Shown here piece by piece: positions 16,001 to 24,400 of a DNA stretch of 64,000 bases; position 1 is the first letter of the stretch; every line of letters begins with the position of its first letter. The stretch is taken from the NCBI GenBank assembly GCA_035513575.1, contig DATKBW010000181.1, positions 1 to 64,000 on the forward strand. The letters run 5' to 3'. A program made the position numbers and the translations under genes. Below the pieces are notes generated by a model, which made no database searches, was not told where the DNA came from, and saw only the letters and a program-made list of their open reading frames with translations. The stretch is from JAHWKI01 sp035513575 (lineage in GTDB: Bacteria > Gemmatimonadota > Gemmatimonadetes > Longimicrobiales > RSA9).

Positions 16001-16201
16001 GCCGTCCTGATGATGGCGCAGGCGGACCACCGCTCCCTTCCGGCCCAGCTCCCCACCCGCGGTGTCGAAGTGGACGTCGCGGTACACTTCCAGACTACGA
16101 CGCTCCCGCGCCAGCGGCACGGGCGGTGGCCCGCCGGAGAGACGATCCAGTGTCTCCCCGGAGGGCACCTCCATCCGGACCGTGCGCCGCCGCGGCTTCA
16201 C
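13028..16201 (-). CDS. ppk1: Polyphosphate kinase 1 with CYTH-like N-terminal extension
   Basis: PPK1 makes polyphosphate from ATP and reverses the reaction. This 1057-residue protein is about 370 residues longer than usual PPK1. Residues about 375-1030 are a full PPK1; the phosphorylated His is His806 in 'YKVHAKAGLVVR', followed by 'YIGTGNLN', and the second active-site His is His963 in 'LLQHARIFEF'. Residues about 8-190 look like a CYTH (triphosphate tunnel) domain: 'YRDVHFDTAGGELGRKGAVV' and 'RLRHHQDGRRTLMIDI', then 'RIELAYDTLTVRRG' and 'LWEILITAP'. The N-terminal ExExK motif is not clear, so it may bind rather than cleave. Residues 223-335 vaguely recall a NUDIX fold without its catalytic box. 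It lies 1 nt after the barrel gene, in an operon with a DUF4956 protein. Confidence 0.93.
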   Translation of the reverse strand: MKPRRRTVRMEVPSGETLDRLSGGPPPVPLARERRSLEVYRDVHFDTAGGELGRKGAVVRLRHHQDGRRTLMIDIREPGEGGPPLRHRASADVTESDAEAVFAGDSKPARLLRALVDPRRLDVAFEIETMRQIRTGRTDEGEGPRIELAYDTLTVRRGSLSGSLWEILITAPDSAGIGAVIRALEDEPGVRITLSEPARRAREFLDDAEIVALEREVRAAREVAVAAVRADRIALIRSEDGLRIPAGDGSGEMACRRVLDRRLSGQGGRVRLLGTNAGGPGRPALEVWLAEDAVPEPAPDGVVWLSLSEILGTVGSAGLRHRRTLAALEVVARSDLGGETPTATRDPEGAGAEALELALPAPPSLDLPDKDLPPGHLLNAELSRMAFDERMLVYAESEEAPLLERVRFLAMFGGRHDDFFMTRVAGFKDELTLGGRRETLDGLTAQEQLDLIAIRARQITARAQRLLHDRLIPALAEEGIRILRWAELEDDERAFLLDHFATDAEAVLTPLAADASHPFPHIRNLRPAIAAVVRLPDADRGHFTAIELPGELPRFLPLPDGNRFVPLEELLVARLPELFSGLEVQSAHLFRITRSAKTQLDETLIGDVLQMVEEDVARRPFRAPVRLEVEASMPFALRDLILREVRYEGSGEVVRLGPQDLYVIDGLIDLATLAELASVPGHDDLRFQPMERKDPFDHDRSIFEILRERDRLVHFPYEAFETTAARFIAEAAEDPDVVSLKVTLYRTDASSAVVKALSRARQLGKDAVALIEIKASFDEQRNIAWARSLTAAGIHVVFSPLKYKVHAKAGLVVRREGDGLARYCYIGTGNLNNRTARSYTDVALLTADQEIGEEVQAVFNILTGYSAPSEFTHLLVSPFNMRRRLLERIEREIEHARAGRGGSLRGQLNGLADRRTIAKLYEASQAGVRIELAAREICALRPGVPGLSENIRIISVLGRLLQHARIFEFGNGGDPEYIIGSADWRPRNLSRRVEVAVPVREPECRARLKQILDDLLSDPSAWELRPDGSHVRSDDRVGGAAALGDRALPPAARAIGG

Positions 16202-16202
16202 G

Positions 16203-18869
16203 CTAGAACGGCATTCCGAGGGTCAGGTAGAGCCGGTCCTCCTCGCCCCGGGCCCAGGTCAGGTTCACCGCCTGCCCCAGGGTGCTGAACCAGAGCCCGG
16301 CGCCGTAGGCCGTGTGCCAGCCGCCGGGGGAGTCGCCATCCAGGTACACGCGACCGGCGTCGGATAGGCCCAGGACCCCGAGGCGGCCCTTCGTGATGAG
16401 CTCCGCCCGGAAGAGCGGGACGCGCAGCTCGGCGCTGCCGTAGAGCGCCGCATCCCCGGCGAAGCGCTGCCACCGATAGCCGCGCAGGCTCGTCCGCCCT
16501 CCGATCATGGCCGCGTCGTGGACCGGGAACGGGCCCCACGCCTGGAGGGCGCCCCCGCGCACCGCGACGAGGGGTCCGCCTCCCCAGAGCCCCAGGTAGC
16601 CCCGGGCCTCCGCGGCGCTCCTCCCGAACGCGCCGGGCGCATCGAGCAGTCCCGGGAACGCCGCGGCTTCCAGGTCCAGCTCGAAGCCACGCGTGGGAAT
16701 GGCGCCCTCGGCGCGATCCAGTGACAGGCGGGCGAGGCCACCGGCCTGGGCGAAGTCCTGGCCGCCGCGCAGCGCCGGCAGGTCCCGGACCGCGCGCTCG
16801 GGATCCGTGTACAGGAACAGCGGACCGAGCGCCGCCTCCCACCAGCCGCCGTCCACGGCGATGGCCGCCGCGACGCGGACCTGTTCCATCATCTCGAGCG
16901 TCCCGGACGCCGGAGCCGGTGGCGAGTCGTTGCCATACCCGTAGAAGCGGATGGCCTCGAAGGCGGTGGCACGGGCGTCGATCAGGAAATGGATCGGCGA
17001 GTTCTCCCGGCGGAAGTCCGCCTCCGCCTCCGCACCGAAGGTGGCGGCCCCCGTGGCGAACAGGAGGCGCACGGCCAGCCGGCTCTCGTAGGGATAGTGG
17101 CGGAAGCCGTAGTCGACCCACCTGGGTCCCGCCCCGATGATCACGCCGGCCCCCTCGCGGTAGTCCAGCGCGGGGTCCACCAGCGAGCGGCTGCTCCCCC
17201 AGTCCTGGATCCGGTTGTCCAGCGTCTTCGTCTCCAGTAAACCGCCCTCCTCCTCCGGCGGCTCCCAGTCCCGGGTGCTCACGTGCGTGCGCCGCCCCGG
17301 CACGATCCGGTTGTCCCCGCGCGAATCGTAGAACGCCGTCCGGCTCGAGCGCGCGGCGGCGTCCACCAGCTCGTCGTCGCCGCCACCCCCGATCACCCGC
17401 AGCGTGATCGGCGACGGACCGTCCCCCCGCACGGTGGCCACGTCGTCCCCGCCGTGGAGGTAGACCCGGACCTCGTCCGTCTCCGCCGGGAGGAAGCGCC
17501 GGCTGTAGTAGGGCCGCCACTCCACGGCCTCGGTGTCCGCCTCCGCATCGTCGCCGCTCTCGTCTTCCCCGTCGTCCTCGTCGTCATCCACCTCGGCGGC
17601 CACGAGCTCATCGGCGGGAGCGTAGAGGGTCACCAGCAGGGAGCCATCCGGCTCCCGCAGCGCCTCGAGGCGATCCGCCTGGTCCGTGGCGTGGAGGTCG
17701 ACCTCGGAGGCGAGCCAGGCGTAATAGTCGGCCGCCAGCTCATCCAGCCGATCGCGGCGCTCTCGCAGCGTCATGGCGAGCCACTCGGCGTGGCCCGGCC
17801 GGTGCTCGGGCGGGAGCCCCGCGACGGCCGCGGCGATCACGTCATCGGTCAGCGTGCCCTGGACCCGTGCCACCACCGCGTCCCACTTCCGCCGGTCGAG
17901 GTCGGTGAGGAGGCGCCGGCTCAGCCCCTCGTCCTGCCAGACGTACGCAGTGAGGGGCGAGAGCCCGGGGCCGTAGTCGACCACCTTGTCATACCAGCGG
18001 CGGGCCACGGCGGCGACGGGGCCTTCGGCGTTGACGAAGGCCCAGTCCCGGTCCCGGGCGACGGGGCGCCAGCGGAACCCGTCCTGGACCGGCTCCCGCG
18101 CCCAGCGCCACTGATCGACGAGGCCGCGGTCGGTGTCGCCGACCAGGAAATCCAGCAGCTTCGCCGCGAGGAGCTCCCGCGAATCCACCTGGTGGCGCGG
18201 GCTCTCCTCCAGCTTTTCGAGGAACACTTCCGAGCCCACGATCTTGGTGTAGCCCCACGTCCCCGGCGTGTCATCGTCGCCCTCGTTGGACTTCTCGAGC
18301 ATCTGCCCGAGGAGCCCCGCGTAGTCCTCGCGGAACTCGCCCAGGCGCGGGTCGTCGGGCATGACCCGCAGCGTGATGGGCTCCGTGAGGAGCCCCAGCG
18401 ACCGCTGCAGCGGCGCGACCACCAGGGCCCCCCCGGGGTGGAGGGCGCTGATGAAATCCTGGATGATGTCCTCGATCACCGTGCCGCGCAGGTCCGACGG
18501 GAGCGGGGGCCGCACGAATTTCGCGACCGACCGGAAGATGTACCCCCGCCCGTCCGCGCCCACGAAGTGGAGCGTCCGCGTCTGGTTCCCTCCCGGCCGC
18601 TCGATGGTGAGGCCGCCGGCGAACCGGTCCAGGTCGAGGATCGGGACCGTCATCTCCCGGGTCCAGAGGAAGCGGTAGTTGTCGCCCAGAAGGAACCGAC
18701 GGAGCGGGCCCGCCTCGTAGCGCGCGCCGGGGATCACCCGCACGAGGGTCCCGCTGTCGGCGGGCGGGGGCGGGGGTGTCACCTGCGCCGATCCCGCCGA
18801 TGGCGCGAGGGCCCCGGCGGCCAGTGCGGCGAGTAGTGTGGCGGTGGCTGTGATGGGTGTGTCAGACAT
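16203..18869 (-). CDS. Outer-membrane D15-type barrel with kinase-like N-terminal domain
   Basis: The 888-residue product has a signal peptide (residues 1-29). The C-terminal part (about 540-888) is a BamA/TamA-type surface-antigen barrel: 'MIGGRTSLRGYRWQRFAG' contains the diagnostic R-G-Y, and the chain ends in an aromatic ('LTLGMPF'), as outer-membrane barrels do. The N-terminal part has no POTRA pattern. Instead 'RSVAKF' (Lys117), 'LLDFLVGDTDRGLVDQWRW' (Asp245-Asp252) and 'RPVARDRDWAF' (Asp273-Asp275) read like the Lys, catalytic loop and metal Asp of the CotH/FAM20C/HipA kinase group. A very acidic stretch (about 437-455) links the domains. It is second in a probable polyphosphate operon, 9 nt after DUF4956 and 1 nt before PPK1. 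Kinase activity is inference. Confidence 0.82.
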   Translation of the reverse strand: MSDTPITATATLLAALAAGALAPSAGSAQVTPPPPPADSGTLVRVIPGARYEAGPLRRFLLGDNYRFLWTREMTVPILDLDRFAGGLTIERPGGNQTRTLHFVGADGRGYIFRSVAKFVRPPLPSDLRGTVIEDIIQDFISALHPGGALVVAPLQRSLGLLTEPITLRVMPDDPRLGEFREDYAGLLGQMLEKSNEGDDDTPGTWGYTKIVGSEVFLEKLEESPRHQVDSRELLAAKLLDFLVGDTDRGLVDQWRWAREPVQDGFRWRPVARDRDWAFVNAEGPVAAVARRWYDKVVDYGPGLSPLTAYVWQDEGLSRRLLTDLDRRKWDAVVARVQGTLTDDVIAAAVAGLPPEHRPGHAEWLAMTLRERRDRLDELAADYYAWLASEVDLHATDQADRLEALREPDGSLLVTLYAPADELVAAEVDDDEDDGEDESGDDAEADTEAVEWRPYYSRRFLPAETDEVRVYLHGGDDVATVRGDGPSPITLRVIGGGGDDELVDAAARSSRTAFYDSRGDNRIVPGRRTHVSTRDWEPPEEEGGLLETKTLDNRIQDWGSSRSLVDPALDYREGAGVIIGAGPRWVDYGFRHYPYESRLAVRLLFATGAATFGAEAEADFRRENSPIHFLIDARATAFEAIRFYGYGNDSPPAPASGTLEMMEQVRVAAAIAVDGGWWEAALGPLFLYTDPERAVRDLPALRGGQDFAQAGGLARLSLDRAEGAIPTRGFELDLEAAAFPGLLDAPGAFGRSAAEARGYLGLWGGGPLVAVRGGALQAWGPFPVHDAAMIGGRTSLRGYRWQRFAGDAALYGSAELRVPLFRAELITKGRLGVLGLSDAGRVYLDGDSPGGWHTAYGAGLWFSTLGQAVNLTWARGEEDRLYLTLGMPF

Positions 18870-18878
18870 GGCAGAAGC

Positions 18879-19934
18879 TCAATCGTCGTCGTCGTCGTCG
18901 TCATCCATGGGGCCGTAGGGCACGTACTCGGCGGCCGCGACGGTGGACGACCACCGGTCCTCCAGCTCGCCCAGCAGGTCCACCGGGCTCTTCTTCTTCT
19001 TCAGCCGCACCGCGACTTCCAGCGTCCAGACGCCGTTCCGGCCGCGCGGTGGCTCCCGGAAGCGCCACTCCCTGGCCACGTCGGTGAGCACGATCTCCGC
19101 GACCTGCCGCGCCGCGTGCGGGTCCGTCGTGTGGAGCAGCAGGATGCCGTCCGTCTTCAGCTCCTCGGCGATCCCCTCCACCCGCTCGTGCGCCCGGCGC
19201 CGCCCCTCGGCCGAGCCGGCCAGCAGCATGGTCGAGTCGCCCACCGACAGCAGCTCCGCGTCCTCGTCGCCGTAGACGGTGTCGATGTCGTACTTCCACA
19301 ACGCCAGCACGATGAGGTTGAAGGCCAGCGACAGCAGCAGCGCGATGTCCAGGGCCTGCACACCCGCCGCCAGCCCGATCCCGATCACCAGGAAGATGTG
19401 GACCGCGTCCTTCGGGTTCTTGACGGTGGTACGGAACCGGACCGCCGCCACGATCCCGGCCAGGCTGAAGGCCAGCGCCAGGCTGTTCTTCACCACCATG
19501 ACGATCCCGGCCACGAGCGGAGGCAGGATCACCAGGGTGTGGACGAGCGACCGGTCGTAGCGGAGCCGGCGGGTGAAGGTGTAGACCCAGGCCACCGGCA
19601 GGACCAGCAGCACGGTCCCCACGAAGACGATCCCGGTGGTGAGCAGCCGCTGGCGCGGCGCCGGCTGGTTCCGGAACGCCTCGCTCATGCTCGGGTCCAC
19701 GGGCCCCGTGAGCCCGCCCATCCCCTCCGAGCCCAGGGGCGCCACGATGGCGTCGTGGAGCACGGGGAACAGCTCCAGCAGCCCGATGGCCGCCGCGATC
19801 AGGAGGGCGTAGTACCCCAGCAGGGGTATGAGCGGCACGCGGCGGGCGCGCGCGGAACGCCGCCGACGGTCGCGGCCCCGCGGCCGCCCGTCCACCTGGC
19901 CTTCCGCTCGCGCGTCGCTCTGGCGCTCCGGCAC
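18879..19934 (-). CDS. DUF4956 membrane protein
   Basis: The GTG at 19934 was chosen because a GAGGGAG lies 5 nt upstream and it begins the charged N-terminus 'VPERQSDARAEGQ'; the frame runs further upstream into the terminator region. The 351-residue protein has four or more membrane segments ('VPLIPLLGYYALLIAAAIGL' is the first), then the family core 'SLALAFSLAGIVAAVRFRTT' followed by 'VKNPKDAVHIF', a cytoplasmic C-terminal domain, and a final run of eight Asp. In many bacteria DUF4956 proteins are encoded beside VTC-domain polyphosphate polymerases and CotH-type kinases. Here the neighbours are a kinase-like barrel protein and CYTH-PPK1, which supports a polyphosphate-related role. It is first in the operon. 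Confidence 0.9.
   Translation of the reverse strand: MPERQSDARAEGQVDGRPRGRDRRRRSARARRVPLIPLLGYYALLIAAAIGLLELFPVLHDAIVAPLGSEGMGGLTGPVDPSMSEAFRNQPAPRQRLLTTGIVFVGTVLLVLPVAWVYTFTRRLRYDRSLVHTLVILPPLVAGIVMVVKNSLALAFSLAGIVAAVRFRTTVKNPKDAVHIFLVIGIGLAAGVQALDIALLLSLAFNLIVLALWKYDIDTVYGDEDAELLSVGDSTMLLAGSAEGRRRAHERVEGIAEELKTDGILLLHTTDPHAARQVAEIVLTDVAREWRFREPPRGRNGVWTLEVAVRLKKKKSPVDLLGELEDRWSSTVAAAEYVPYGPMDDDDDDDD
18882..18905 (-). repeat. GAC trinucleotide repeat encoding an Asp8 tail
   Basis: Eight consecutive Asp codons, six of them GAC in a row, end the DUF4956 gene. The tract may vary in length by slippage and gives the protein a strongly acidic end. Confidence 0.85.
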
Positions 19935-20028
19935 TGGTACTCCCTCGCGGTCCGTGATGTTTCGGACCCCGGGAGGGGCAAGAAGCGGGCCCGCCAGGGG
20001 GAGCAGGCACCCGGCGCGGCCGGCCACG

Positions 20029-20064
20029 AAAACGGCCCCGCCCCGCTCGCGCGGGACGGGGCCG
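20029..20064 (-). terminator. Rho-independent terminator of the SusCD operon
   Basis: On the minus strand a 14-bp stem with one mismatch and a 4-nt loop (20033-20064) is followed at once by TTTT (20032-20029). It starts 26 nt after the SusD stop. It also insulates the DUF4956 operon downstream. This is the clearest intrinsic terminator in the window. Confidence 0.85.
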
Positions 20065-20090
20065 CCGGCAGTGCCGGAAAGCGCTGCGCC

Positions 20091-21470
20091 TCAATAGCCG
20101 GGATTCTGGACCAGATTCTCCGAAACGTCCAGCTCTCCCTGGGGCAGCGGCAGCAATGCCTCGTGGGGCGAGAACGCCGAGCCCAGCACCGCGGCCGCGC
20201 GATCCGTGCGGACCAGGTCGAACCAGCGCTCTCCCTCGAACGCCAGCTCGAGGCGGCGCTCCAGGTAGATCGCGTCCAGGACGTCCTGCTGCGTGATCAG
20301 GTCCACCCCGTACACGTACGTCGTGAGACCCGCGCGGGTGTGCACCATGTTCAGGTAGGTCACCGCGCTGGTGAGGTCCGCGACGCCGCCCTGCTGCGCC
20401 AGCGCCTCCGCGAGGATCAGCAGCACCTCGGCGTAGCGCATGACGTGGAAGTCCTCCGTCCCGGACGTGGTGGGATACTTCACCACCTCGATACCGTCCG
20501 GCCGGATCTGGTCGAAGTTCACGTCGAACCGCTCGTCGTTCGCCTGGTCGTAGGCATCGTAGATGTCCTGCGTGGCGCCGATCTCGAACCGGCCGGCGAA
20601 CTGGTAGTAGTAGCCGTAGTTGTTGGGATCGGTGGCAGTGAACACCAGGCGGAAGATGTCCTCCGTAGCCGAGGTGCTCGACCCGTCCGGCCCGAACAGG
20701 CTGGCGTAGTCGGCCGCGAGGGCGTAGTCGCCGCTGTTGACGACCTCCAACGCCGCGGCCTCCGCGGCGGCCCAGTCCCTCTGGTAGAGGTGGGCCTTCG
20801 CCTCGAGGGCGTCGACGAAGCCGGGCGTGACGAAATTCCGGTCCGAATTGTCGATCCCCGCGGACCCCAGAAGCGACGTCGCCTGGGCGAGGTCGGCTTC
20901 GATCCGCGTCCAGACCTCCGCTGCCGACGACCGGGTGGCCTGGGCGAGCTCCTCGATGTCCGCCAGGTTCTCCGCCGGCTCGGTGACCAGCACCACGCCG
21001 CCGTAGGCGCGGACCAGGTGGAAGTAGTGGAGGGCGCGCAGCGCGTACATCTGGCCGAGCATCCCGTCCACCGCATCCACCGGGATGTCGTCGACCTCGG
21101 GGACCTTCTTGATCACCGTGTTGACCCGGAGGATCCCGTCGTAGGTGGCGTCCCAGATCCCCGAAACGACGCCGTTGTCCGCCGGGATGTTGATCAGGTC
21201 ACCCTGGCCATAGCTGCCGAAGGTCCCCGTGTGCTCGACATCGTCGCTCAGGAGGTCCGTCCACATCACGTAGTCGCCGCCCAGCAGGCTCCCGCTCTGG
21301 AAGCTGCTGTACGCGCCATTGACGGCCGCCTGGGCCGTCTCCTGATCGACGATGGCGATCTCCTGGGCGATCTCGTCCTGTGGCAGGATGTCGAGAAGGC
21401 CCGTATCGCAGGCGCCCAGGGCCGCAACGAGCAGCACCGCGGGCACCATCGGAAGTCTCTGCATGGTCAT
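20091..21470 (-). CDS. SusD/RagB-family outer-membrane lipoprotein
   Basis: SusD-like lipoproteins form the lid that captures a glycan or peptide over the SusC channel at the cell surface. The 459-residue product starts at 'MTMQRLPMVPAVLLVAALGA' after AAGGA; its lipobox is 'AALGAC' with Cys21. N-terminal 'LLDILPQDEIAQE' is the normal SusD opening. The TPR-type helices are represented by 'LGQMYALRALHYFHLVRAYG' and, later, 'AIYLERRLELAFEGERWFDL', both strongly conserved in the family. The end 'LPLPQGELDVSENLVQNPGY' is the usual closing motif. It follows the SusC gene by 14 nt. No glycosidase or regulator is attached, so the substrate is unknown. Confidence 0.95.
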   Translation of the reverse strand: MTMQRLPMVPAVLLVAALGACDTGLLDILPQDEIAQEIAIVDQETAQAAVNGAYSSFQSGSLLGGDYVMWTDLLSDDVEHTGTFGSYGQGDLINIPADNGVVSGIWDATYDGILRVNTVIKKVPEVDDIPVDAVDGMLGQMYALRALHYFHLVRAYGGVVLVTEPAENLADIEELAQATRSSAAEVWTRIEADLAQATSLLGSAGIDNSDRNFVTPGFVDALEAKAHLYQRDWAAAEAAALEVVNSGDYALAADYASLFGPDGSSTSATEDIFRLVFTATDPNNYGYYYQFAGRFEIGATQDIYDAYDQANDERFDVNFDQIRPDGIEVVKYPTTSGTEDFHVMRYAEVLLILAEALAQQGGVADLTSAVTYLNMVHTRAGLTTYVYGVDLITQQDVLDAIYLERRLELAFEGERWFDLVRTDRAAAVLGSAFSPHEALLPLPQGELDVSENLVQNPGY

Positions 21471-21484
21471 TTCCTTTCCGCCTC

Positions 21485-24400
21485 TCACCAGGTGCCCTGG
21501 AAGCCGAACGTGATGGTCCGGGGCTGCGGGTACGCGTAGAAGTCGGTGCCCAGGACCGCGCTGGCGCTGCCCGAGCCGGCCCAGTGGTTGTCGGGCGAGT
21601 AGCCGCTGTACTCGGTCCACGTGTGCAGGTTCTTGCCCGACACGTAGAGCCGAGCGCTCTGAGTCCGGACCAGGTTGTTGACGGCCGCCGGGAGCCGATA
21701 CCCCAGCGTCACGTCGCCGATACGGACGTAGGACGCGTCCTCGATCATGCGGCTGGACTCCACCCACACGCCCGTCGAGCCGAACCAGCTCGGGCTCGGG
21801 TTCTTCCCGTCCGTGTTCTCGGGCGTCCAGTAGTCCTCGACGTGCTGGGAGAACTTGTTGTCTAGGAAGTAGCCGCCGTCATCGGAGTACAGGCGCATGG
21901 CGTTGTAGATCTCCGCGCCCTGGCTGAATTCGAGGAACGCCATCAGGTCGAAGCCGCCGAAGGACAGCGTGTTCCGCAGGCCGCCGTAGAAATCCGGGTG
22001 GGGGCTGCCCACCACCCGGCGGTCGTTGGAGCCGGGGAAGGTCGTCCATTCGAGGTCGCCGTTGGCGTCGTACTGGTACTCGCCCGCGTCATCGAGATCC
22101 GCGTACTTCGCCACGCCGGTGGCCTCGTCCACGCCGATGTACTCGGGGGCGTAGAAGACGCCCAGGGGCTGCCCCACCTCGACCCAGTTCATGAAGCCGG
22201 CGCCGAAGGGCTGCCCATTGTACAGGGCCGTGACCTCGTTCCGGTTGCGGGTGATGTTGAACTCGCTCGTCCACTCCAGGGCGCCCGGGCGCGAGGGCCG
22301 CAGGTTCAGCGAGCGGAGCGTCAGCTCCACCCCGCTGTTGCGGATGCCGCCGATGTTGGCCAGCACGGAGGTGTATCCGCTGGTGGAGGGCACCGGCCGG
22401 TTCAGCAGGAGGTCGTCGGTATCCTTGCTGTACAGCTCGGCGACGATCCCGAGCCGGTCGCTCAGCAGCCCCATGTCCGCGCCGAGGTTCCACTCGGTGG
22501 TGGTCTCCCACTTCAGGTCCGGGTTGGCCAGGTTGGTCGGATTCGTCCCGGGGAGGTTGCCGTAGTTCGAGGTCCCGACCAGGCCGAGGTACTCGAAGTC
22601 GCCGATGGCCTCGTTCCCCGTCTGTCCCCAGCTGGCGCGCAGCTTCAGGTCGCTGAAGAGGCCCACGTTCGCCATGAAGGCCTCGTTGCTCAGGATCCAC
22701 GCGGCCGAGATGGCCGGGAACACGCCGAACTTCTGGTTCTCGCCGAACCGCGACGAGCCGTCCGTCCGCAGGCTGGCGTTGATGACGTAGCGCTCGTCGA
22801 ACACGTAGTTGGCCCGGGCGAAGTACGACATCAGGTTGTGCTCCCAGGCCGTACCGTCGTAGCCGGCGACCTCCGCGGCGTTGCCGGGCCAGTTCAGCTC
22901 GGGGCTGGTGAAGCCCTCGCCCCGGATGAAGCTCCTCTCCTGGTCGTCCATCTCGACGCTCGCGCCGACCGTGGCGGAGATCTCGTTCGCGCCGAAATAC
23001 CGGTGGGCGGTCATGAAGGTCTCCAGGAGGGAGCGCTGCCCCCAGGAGTTGGCGACGCGGGAGACACCGCCCACGCCCGCGCCGTAGGTCAGCGGGGTCA
23101 GCGGCGAGTTCCAGCGGTGCTCGCGGAGGGCCAGCACGTCGAAGCCGGCGCGGCCGGTGAGGTTCAGCCAGCTGGTGAGGCCGTAGCTGGCGGTGAGGTT
23201 GCCGAAGCTGCGGAGCGTGCGGGCGTTGGTGTAGTCCTCGCGGCCCACGGCCACGGGGTTGGAGTAGGACGCCCAGTCGCTCCAGTTGCCCTCGTCGTCG
23301 ACGACGGGGACCCAGGGCTCGTTGGCGATGGCGTTGGTCACCGCGCTGACGATGGAGTTGTCCGACTCGATCCGGTCGTTGTCCTCCTGGCTCAGCGCGA
23401 TCGACGCGCTGACGTTGAGCCGGTCCGTGGCCTGGAAGTCCAGGTTCACGCGGCCCGCGGCGCGATCGTAGGCCGAGCCGAGGATGATGCCCATCTGGTC
23501 GAAGTACGTCCCGGAGAGGAAGTACTTGAAGCGGTCGGTGCCGCCGCTCAGCGCGATCTGCGTGTTGCTGACCGGGGCGGTGCGGAGCACCTCCTCCTGC
23601 CAGTTGGTGTCGATGTTCGGGTCCACGCCGAACGCGTCGAAGCGCGACTGGATCCGCGCCTCGGTGTAGCCATCGTAGCGCATCCCGTCGGCGAAATACT
23701 GCATCCACTCGGCGGTATTCAGCACGTCGATCACCCTGGCGGCGTTCTGGAAGCCCGCGGACGTGTTGACGGTGATGCGCGGTGCCCCCGAGGCGCCCCG
23801 CTTCGTCGTGATCATGATCACGCCGTTGGAGCCGCGCGACCCGTAGATCGCCGAGGCCGCGGCGTCCTTCAGGATGTCGATGGACTCGATCTCGTCGGGG
23901 TTGAGCCCCGTGATGGCGGACATGTCCTGGCCGCCCAGGCCGAGCTGGCCGAAGTCCTCGCGGAAGATCGGCACGCCGTCCACCACGTAGAGCGGCTGGT
24001 TGCTCGCGGAGATGGACGCGCTGCCGCGCACGCGGACCGTGATCCCGTTGCCGGGGTTGCCGGCGTTCTGGATCACCTGGACGCCCGCGGCCTTCCCCTG
24101 CAGCGCCGCATCGAGGCTCGCCACGACCCGGTTCTCCAGGTCCTGGTTGCCCACGCTGCTGATGGCGCTGGAAAGCTCGCGGCGCGTCTGCTGCGCGTAG
24201 CCGGTGGCTACCAGCTCCTCGAGCTGGATCGCCGTGATCCCCATCTCGAAGTCCACCGTCGCCGTTTCGCCCGCCGCGACGGTGATGGTCTGCTGCTGCG
24301 CCGAATACCCGATGTACTCGACGCGAATCTCGAGACGGCCGGCCGGCACGCTCGTCAGGACGAAGCGGCCGTCGTTGTTGGTGAGGGTTCCGATGCCGGT

